Shown here piece after piece: positions 6,884 through 9,981 of a DNA stretch of 9,981 nt. Source of the stretch: JBEEOW01 sp041191405 (GTDB taxonomy: Bacteria; Bacteroidota; Bacteroidia; Cytophagales; UBA9547); assembly GCA_041191405.1 (NCBI GenBank), contig JBEEOW010000057.1, forward strand, positions 1 to 9,981, given 5' to 3'. Position 1 is the first letter of the stretch; every line of letters starts with the position of its first letter. The notes beneath the pieces were generated by a model. It was not told where the DNA came from, searched no databases, and worked only from the letters and a program-made list of their open reading frames with translations. The translations under genes were made by a program, and so were the position numbers.

Positions 6884-7792
6884 TTAGAGTTGTAATTTTT
6901 CTTTTTTGAAATTTTCAAGTCGATGATCTGCTTCATCAATATTTTCTAATAATTTAATATATATATCTTTATATTTAACAGGGTTTTTATTAACGATTTC
7001 TAAGGTAACTTGAAATAATTTTTCAATTAATTGATCTGTATTTAACCTACCTTTTTTGGGAAATATATTTGAATTGGATATTTGCATTTTTTGAACTAGA
7101 ATACTATTTAATTCAAAAAAGAATGAATCCCTTTCAATTGGACTAGTATAAGCATTTTTTGATTTATTTATTAAATGATTAAAGCTTTTAAACTCACTTT
7201 TAAAATAATCATTCAAAATAATCAAAGGTATTTCTGTAGCTTTTAATGATACTATATCATCTAAAGAATTATAATTATCATAATTTATGTTGGTAGTTAA
7301 AGAGTCAACGTTATCAATAAAATTGAGTTTATAATTAATCTTTGATTTGAATCCCTTAAGTTTATATTTATCAACAATTGAAATTATCTCAATTGATAAG
7401 TTTTTAGCATAATTTGTATAATAATTTTCATTATAATACGACTTGTCATTAGGTAAATATTCTTTGGGAAGATTTTTATTAGAAGCTACATGTATATGTT
7501 TAAAATTAATGTCAGAATCAATATCTATAACAAAAACAATTTCAGAACTTTTAACTAATAGATTTTTCAAAGATTTTACACTTTTGAAAAACAAAAAAAG
7601 ATCAATAGTTTCTACCCTATATAATACCCAACGATTAAATTTTTCATTGCAATCAACCCATTGCATTAAATAGTCTTTGCCATCTTCATCATAAAAATGA
7701 GATAACAATGGACTGTCAAAGTAAATTAAATCTCCTCTCTTATTTAATGTAAAGTTAAATTTATCAATTTTAAAGCCGTTAATTTTTTCCAT
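6884..7792 (-). CDS. Unknown AT-rich protein (302 aa), possibly DUF6575-like
   Basis: This is a 302-residue soluble protein. Residues about 18-90 (GDLIYFDSPLLSHFYDEDGK, YLMQWVDCNEKFNRWVLYRV, then SLKNLL...EIVFVIDID) recall the DUF6575 family: a strand, PLLSHF, a Trp-Val-Asp strand and an NRW motif. This is a tentative memory-based match. The rest (about 120-302) is Asn/Lys-rich and mostly helical, without a known motif. It starts three bases after the 139-residue gene stops, so the pair is one transcriptional unit. Base composition is clearly lower in GC than the flanking methyltransferases, suggesting a separate origin. It ends just before the direct repeat in front of the N6-methylase. Function is unknown; a two-gene defence or toxin-antitoxin-like module is possible only by context. 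Confidence 0.65.
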   Translation of the reverse strand: MEKINGFKIDKFNFTLNKRGDLIYFDSPLLSHFYDEDGKDYLMQWVDCNEKFNRWVLYRVETIDLFLFFKSVKSLKNLLVKSSEIVFVIDIDSDINFKHIHVASNKNLPKEYLPNDKSYYNENYYTNYAKNLSIEIISIVDKYKLKGFKSKINYKLNFIDNVDSLTTNINYDNYNSLDDIVSLKATEIPLIILNDYFKSEFKSFNHLINKSKNAYTSPIERDSFFFELNSILVQKMQISNSNIFPKKGRLNTDQLIEKLFQVTLEIVNKNPVKYKDIYIKLLENIDEADHRLENFKKEKLQL

Positions 7793-7795
7793 AAT

Positions 7796-8215
7796 TTATA
7801 ACTTTTGATAAATCGTAAAATTATTTTTAAAATTATTATTTACAAATGGATGAAAATTAAAATGACCATTTTTATCAATTATGTTTTGGCCCAATCCATC
7901 TGATTTATTCAATATTCCCTTAGCAATATGAGTCCCAATATTTTTTCTAATATTAGTGAAATTATTGCATAGAAATTCAAAACACTCTATACTATTTTTT
8001 AAAGTATCATGAAAAGATAAGGCATGATATTCGCATTTTTCAAAATCTTTTTTTGAGTTTAACACTCTCGGATTTCTTTTTGCTTGGGATGTAAAATTCC
8101 TTACATCATTGATATTATTAAATGTCCATCTAAAACATTCACAATTATAACTTTTATAGTCACTTGGAGGACATGATTCTAATAATTCTAAGTCTTGTTT
8201 ATATAAATAATCCAT
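7796..8215 (-). CDS. Unknown Cys-containing protein (139 aa)
   Basis: This small soluble protein shows a pattern I have seen in uncharacterised bacterial proteins but cannot name: SCPPSDY (14-20), CECFRWTF (25-32), an acidic-aromatic helix, a Cys before HALSFHDTLKNSIECFEF (64-81), then NIGTHIAKGIL (92-102) and a His-containing end (GHFNFHPF). Cys15, Cys25, Cys27 and Cys61 could bind metal, though no strict zinc-finger spacing is present. It is the first gene of a two-gene unit with the 302-residue protein, with a candidate promoter in the 85-base gap upstream. In two-gene immune or toxin-antitoxin modules the smaller upstream gene is often the antidote or the effector, but nothing in the sequence decides this. 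It is a real gene on grounds of length, packing and conserved-looking motifs. Confidence 0.65.
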   Translation of the reverse strand: MDYLYKQDLELLESCPPSDYKSYNCECFRWTFNNINDVRNFTSQAKRNPRVLNSKKDFEKCEYHALSFHDTLKNSIECFEFLCNNFTNIRKNIGTHIAKGILNKSDGLGQNIIDKNGHFNFHPFVNNNFKNNFTIYQKL

Positions 8216-8260
8216 TGATTACAAGGTATAAATATTAAAAGCTAAGTTTGAATTTTGTTT

Positions 8261-8290
8261 AAAATGTAAATATAATAGATAACAAACAAA
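8261..8290 (-). promoter_or_regulatory. Candidate Bacteroidota-type promoter for the 139/302-aa gene pair
   Basis: On the minus strand, TTTG (8287-8290) is followed after 18 bases by TACATTTT (8261-8268), a 7/8 match to the Bacteroidota -33/-7 pattern TTTG and TAnnTTTG. It lies about 45 bases before the ATG at 8215, in the gap after the cytosine methyltransferase. The sequence is so AT-rich that such matches arise by chance. Confidence 0.35.
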
Positions 8291-8300
8291 ATTTAAAATT

Positions 8301-9653
8301 TTACTCCACCAACTTCCTCCCAATCACTTCAACCACCTTTACAGTAACCGCATTTCCACACATTTTGTATCTATGAGTTTTGGCAATTTCTCTAACTTCA
8401 CCATTGTAAATACCAAACTTCGTCCAATTGTCAGGGAAACCTTGAAGGCGTTCACATTCTATTTCTGTTAACCTACGAATGGTTTTACCTTCAAGAATCA
8501 TATTGTCTTTTTGAACACTTGTAAGGCAATTGGTTTTGGTATCGTCTCCAAATTCCAAACATTGTTTGCCACCTTTTTCACGGTTTTCATTTCGTTGAGC
8601 TACACATATTTTGGCTTTATCATCTAATCTACTTGATGACAAACAAGCCATTATTCCATCAGGGTCATAAACTCTATCTCTTTGACGAGTTGTATTTCCA
8701 AAGTTTTCTTTAAAGTTTAGATTTTTGATTACAAGCGTATTTCTAATATTATCGGTTTGACGACTTAATGCTGGAACAATGTTTCTATCGTCATGTACCC
8801 ATTTATCCTTTGAGCCAGCCCAATATAGTAAACTACTACTTTTGTCAACATACACACCTTGGTTAACTTGTGTATCTATGGTGTGAGCTATGCCTTTGCC
8901 TACAATTCCTCTACGAGTTGAACTGTGTGATACATTAAAGTCAATACTATCTCCAACATTAACCTCTTCAAAACCTTTCTTGTTGTTTGATTTGATTAAA
9001 GTCATTCCGCTGTGGTGTCCTCCACTTGCTCCTCCAGCGGTAATTGCTCTAACAATTGCGGTTTCTGATTTCCCTTCAATAGACCTAATATCGCTTGATG
9101 AGAGAGGAAATATTCTTCTGCAACTACTGGTTCCAAGATGTCCGACAAAGTAAGTTCGTTCACGATTTTGGGGCAATAACCAAGCTGTATTAAGAAGCTG
9201 CATTTCAAGGCTGTATTGTGGACAACCTGAATCAAGGTCGGAGAGAATTTTAACTGTTTCGTAGAAGTCATAGCCTTCATTGACAGAAAGCAATCCTTTG
9301 ACGTTTTCAGCAATGAAAACTTGAGGTTTAGTTTCATTGATGAGCCTAACTGCCTCAGTAAGTAAGCCACTTCGAGTACCATCTCTTTGCCCTTGGCGTT
9401 TTCCAGCAATGGAATTATCTTGGCAAGGCCATCCGAAAGTGATGATGTCAATTTTGTCGAGGTTTGCTCCCCGAACAGATTCAATTGGGCCGACATATTC
9501 TGCATGTTTGAAATTGTATTGATAATTAGCGATTGCGTGTTTATCTATCTCGCTGAAATAATGCTTTTTGATTACAAAACCAGCTTGGGTTAAGCCTTTG
9601 GCAAAACCTCCAATGCCTGCAAAAAGGTCGAGCAAAACAATTTCCTTTTTCAT
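8301..9653 (-). CDS. C5-cytosine DNA methyltransferase (Dcm/M.HhaI-type)
   Basis: The 450-residue protein carries the standard motif order: LLDLFAGIGGF (7-17, motif I, SAM binding), FSEIDKHAI (33-41, motif II), TFGWPCQDNSIAG (72-84, motif IV with catalytic Cys77), IAENVKG (114-120, motif VI), PQNRERTYFVG (161-171, motif VIII), RRLTEIECERLQGFPDNW (393-410, motif IX) and MCGNAV (431-436, motif X). The target-recognition region (about 172-392) is long and contains about five degenerate short repeats, a form I associate with phage-encoded enzymes. All catalytic motifs are intact. Just upstream are a hairpin, a 23-codon leader that overlaps the ATG by four bases, and direct repeat copy 2. No endonuclease partner is adjacent on this strand. 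The target sequence cannot be read from the protein. Confidence 0.93.
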   Translation of the reverse strand: MKKEIVLLDLFAGIGGFAKGLTQAGFVIKKHYFSEIDKHAIANYQYNFKHAEYVGPIESVRGANLDKIDIITFGWPCQDNSIAGKRQGQRDGTRSGLLTEAVRLINETKPQVFIAENVKGLLSVNEGYDFYETVKILSDLDSGCPQYSLEMQLLNTAWLLPQNRERTYFVGHLGTSSCRRIFPLSSSDIRSIEGKSETAIVRAITAGGASGGHHSGMTLIKSNNKKGFEEVNVGDSIDFNVSHSSTRRGIVGKGIAHTIDTQVNQGVYVDKSSSLLYWAGSKDKWVHDDRNIVPALSRQTDNIRNTLVIKNLNFKENFGNTTRQRDRVYDPDGIMACLSSSRLDDKAKICVAQRNENREKGGKQCLEFGDDTKTNCLTSVQKDNMILEGKTIRRLTEIECERLQGFPDNWTKFGIYNGEVREIAKTHRYKMCGNAVTVKVVEVIGRKLVE

Positions 9654-9721
9654 ACAGACAAAAAGTTAAGTGTCTGAAAAATGAACTTTTGTAGTTTGGA
9701 ATAATTGATAATCATTGACAT
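9650..9721 (-). CDS. Putative 23-residue leader peptide overlapping the cytosine methyltransferase start
   Basis: On the minus strand, an ATG at 9721-9719 inside direct repeat copy 2 opens a 23-codon frame, beginning MSMIINYSKLQ and ending at a TGA whose last three bases sit in the ATGA overlap with the methyltransferase start (ATG 9653-9651, TGA 9652-9650). The ATG sits at the same place in the repeat as the N6-methylase start in copy 1, which begins MSTINTSLEL. The leader may therefore be a remnant of a duplicated methylase 5' end, used for translational coupling. Whether it is translated is untested. Confidence 0.25.
   Translation of the reverse strand: MSMIINYSKLQKFIFQTLNFLSV
9655..9676. 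promoter_or_regulatory. Hairpin just before the cytosine methyltransferase start codon
   Basis: CAGACA (9655-9660) and TGTCTG (9671-9676) form a 6-bp perfect stem with a 10-base loop. On the mRNA it ends one base before the methyltransferase ATG at 9653, within the last codons of the leader frame. It could occlude ribosome entry unless the leader is translated. Confidence 0.4.
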
Positions 9722-9799
9722 AAATAGTTGCGATTTGTGTCAACAAATATTTACATCAATGACTACATGTTGTAGCAGATTTTACCGTTATGAATTGGA
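9709..9799. repeat. Direct repeat copy 2 (methyltransferase leader module)
   Basis: This is the counterpart of 6786-6877 in the same orientation. It contains the same CAATGACTACATGTTG block and TTTTACCGTTATG block, and the same ATG-adjacent palindrome on the minus strand. A second small palindrome, CTACA-TGT-TGTAG (9763-9775), is perfect here but broken in copy 1. It sits between the cytosine methyltransferase and the divergent partial gene at the right edge. Confidence 0.8.
9721..9753. promoter_or_regulatory. Inverted repeat in copy 2, equivalent to the N6-methylase start-codon palindrome
   Basis: TAAATAGTTG (9721-9730) and CAAATATTTA (9744-9753) pair at nine of ten positions across a 13-base spacer. 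Compared with copy 1, a G-C pair in the arm has become A-T on both sides, so pairing is retained. One unmatched position (G9727) has no compensating change. Confidence 0.5.
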
Positions 9800-9837
9800 T
9801 TTTATATTAATTTTTAAAAATAATATTATATTTGTCA

Positions 9838-9981
9838 ATGAGAACAATTGAATTATGTAAGTTTGAAAAAAAAATATCTGAGATTAATAACAATTTATCT
9901 CATTTAATTTTTGTTTTTAATCAATTTTCATTAGATAATAATTCTTTACTTAAAGAAAATCAAGAAAAATTAACAGAAGAT
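9838..9981 (+). CDS. Start of an unknown gene (partial, runs past the right edge)
   Basis: An ATG at 9838 opens 48 codons with no stop to the window end, divergent from the cytosine methyltransferase. The visible protein is hydrophilic and helical: MRTIELCKFEKKISEINNNL, then LIFVFNQFSLDNNSLLKENQ. The charged, Asn/Lys-rich composition resembles the AT-rich cargo genes rather than the methyltransferases. There is no signal peptide and no motif I recognise. A start further downstream is possible, because no ribosome binding site supports this ATG. Direct repeat copy 2 ends 38 bases before it and could regulate it too. Confidence 0.5.
   Translation, partial: MRTIELCKFEKKISEINNNLSHLIFVFNQFSLDNNSLLKENQEKLTED

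Noticed and set aside
9002..9505. A 167-codon open frame on the minus strand inside the cytosine methyltransferase gene
   Set aside because: It lies wholly within a gene with all C5-methyltransferase motifs intact, in another frame; the product shows no domain. It is a shadow frame.
9827..9834. TATATTTG, a perfect match to the Bacteroidota -7 box, before the right-edge gene
   Set aside because: It ends three bases before the ATG, which would place the transcription start inside the gene, and no TTTG lies at the right distance upstream.
1..9981. CRISPR arrays, tRNA or rRNA genes, insertion sequences
   Set aside because: No regularly spaced short repeats, no tRNA or rRNA-like segments, and no transposase or integrase reading frames were seen on either strand.

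Overview
The window is AT-rich DNA that looks like an accessory or mobile region of a Bacteroidota (Flavobacteriia- or Cytophagia-like) genome. The reasons are the very low GC (two sampled 60-base rows in the plus-strand cassette and the 7.2 kb region each hold 13 G/C, against 21 in a row of the cytosine methyltransferase), start codons without recognisable Shine-Dalgarno sequences, and a candidate TTTG/TAnnTTTG promoter. The lineage is an inference; no marker gene is present.

Layout: (1) 1-3701, plus strand: the end of an ATPase gene, an AAA-like ATPase with TPR repeats, and an Mrr-like PD-(D/E)XK nuclease. This reads as a candidate anti-phage or anti-plasmid defence cassette. (2) 3706-6798, minus strand: a tightly packed operon, read from 6798 downwards, encoding an N6-adenine methylase, three small unknown proteins (one with two membrane segments, overlapping its neighbours), a DUF2958-like protein and a phage-type Dam methyltransferase. 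(3) 6884-8215, minus strand: two very AT-rich genes of unknown function three bases apart. (4) 8301-9653, minus strand: a C5-cytosine methyltransferase with its own leader. (5) 9838-9981, plus strand: the start of an unknown gene running out of the window. No stretch over 300 bases lacks a gene.

The most notable unexplained structure is a roughly 90-base imperfect direct repeat at 6786-6877 and 9709-9799. Each copy lies at the 5' end of one methyltransferase gene. Each holds an inverted repeat next to an ATG, and one base pair of that palindrome has changed on both arms between the copies. In copy 1 the ATG is the start of the N6-methylase. In copy 2 it opens a 23-codon leader whose stop overlaps the start of the cytosine methyltransferase. 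The simplest reading is a duplicated regulatory or start module that ties the two methyltransferases together and brackets the AT-rich gene pair.

Working model (inference): three methyltransferases with no cognate endonuclease on their strand modify the DNA of a mobile element to protect it from host restriction. The abutting plus-strand ATPase/nuclease cassette and the AT-rich pair are cargo.
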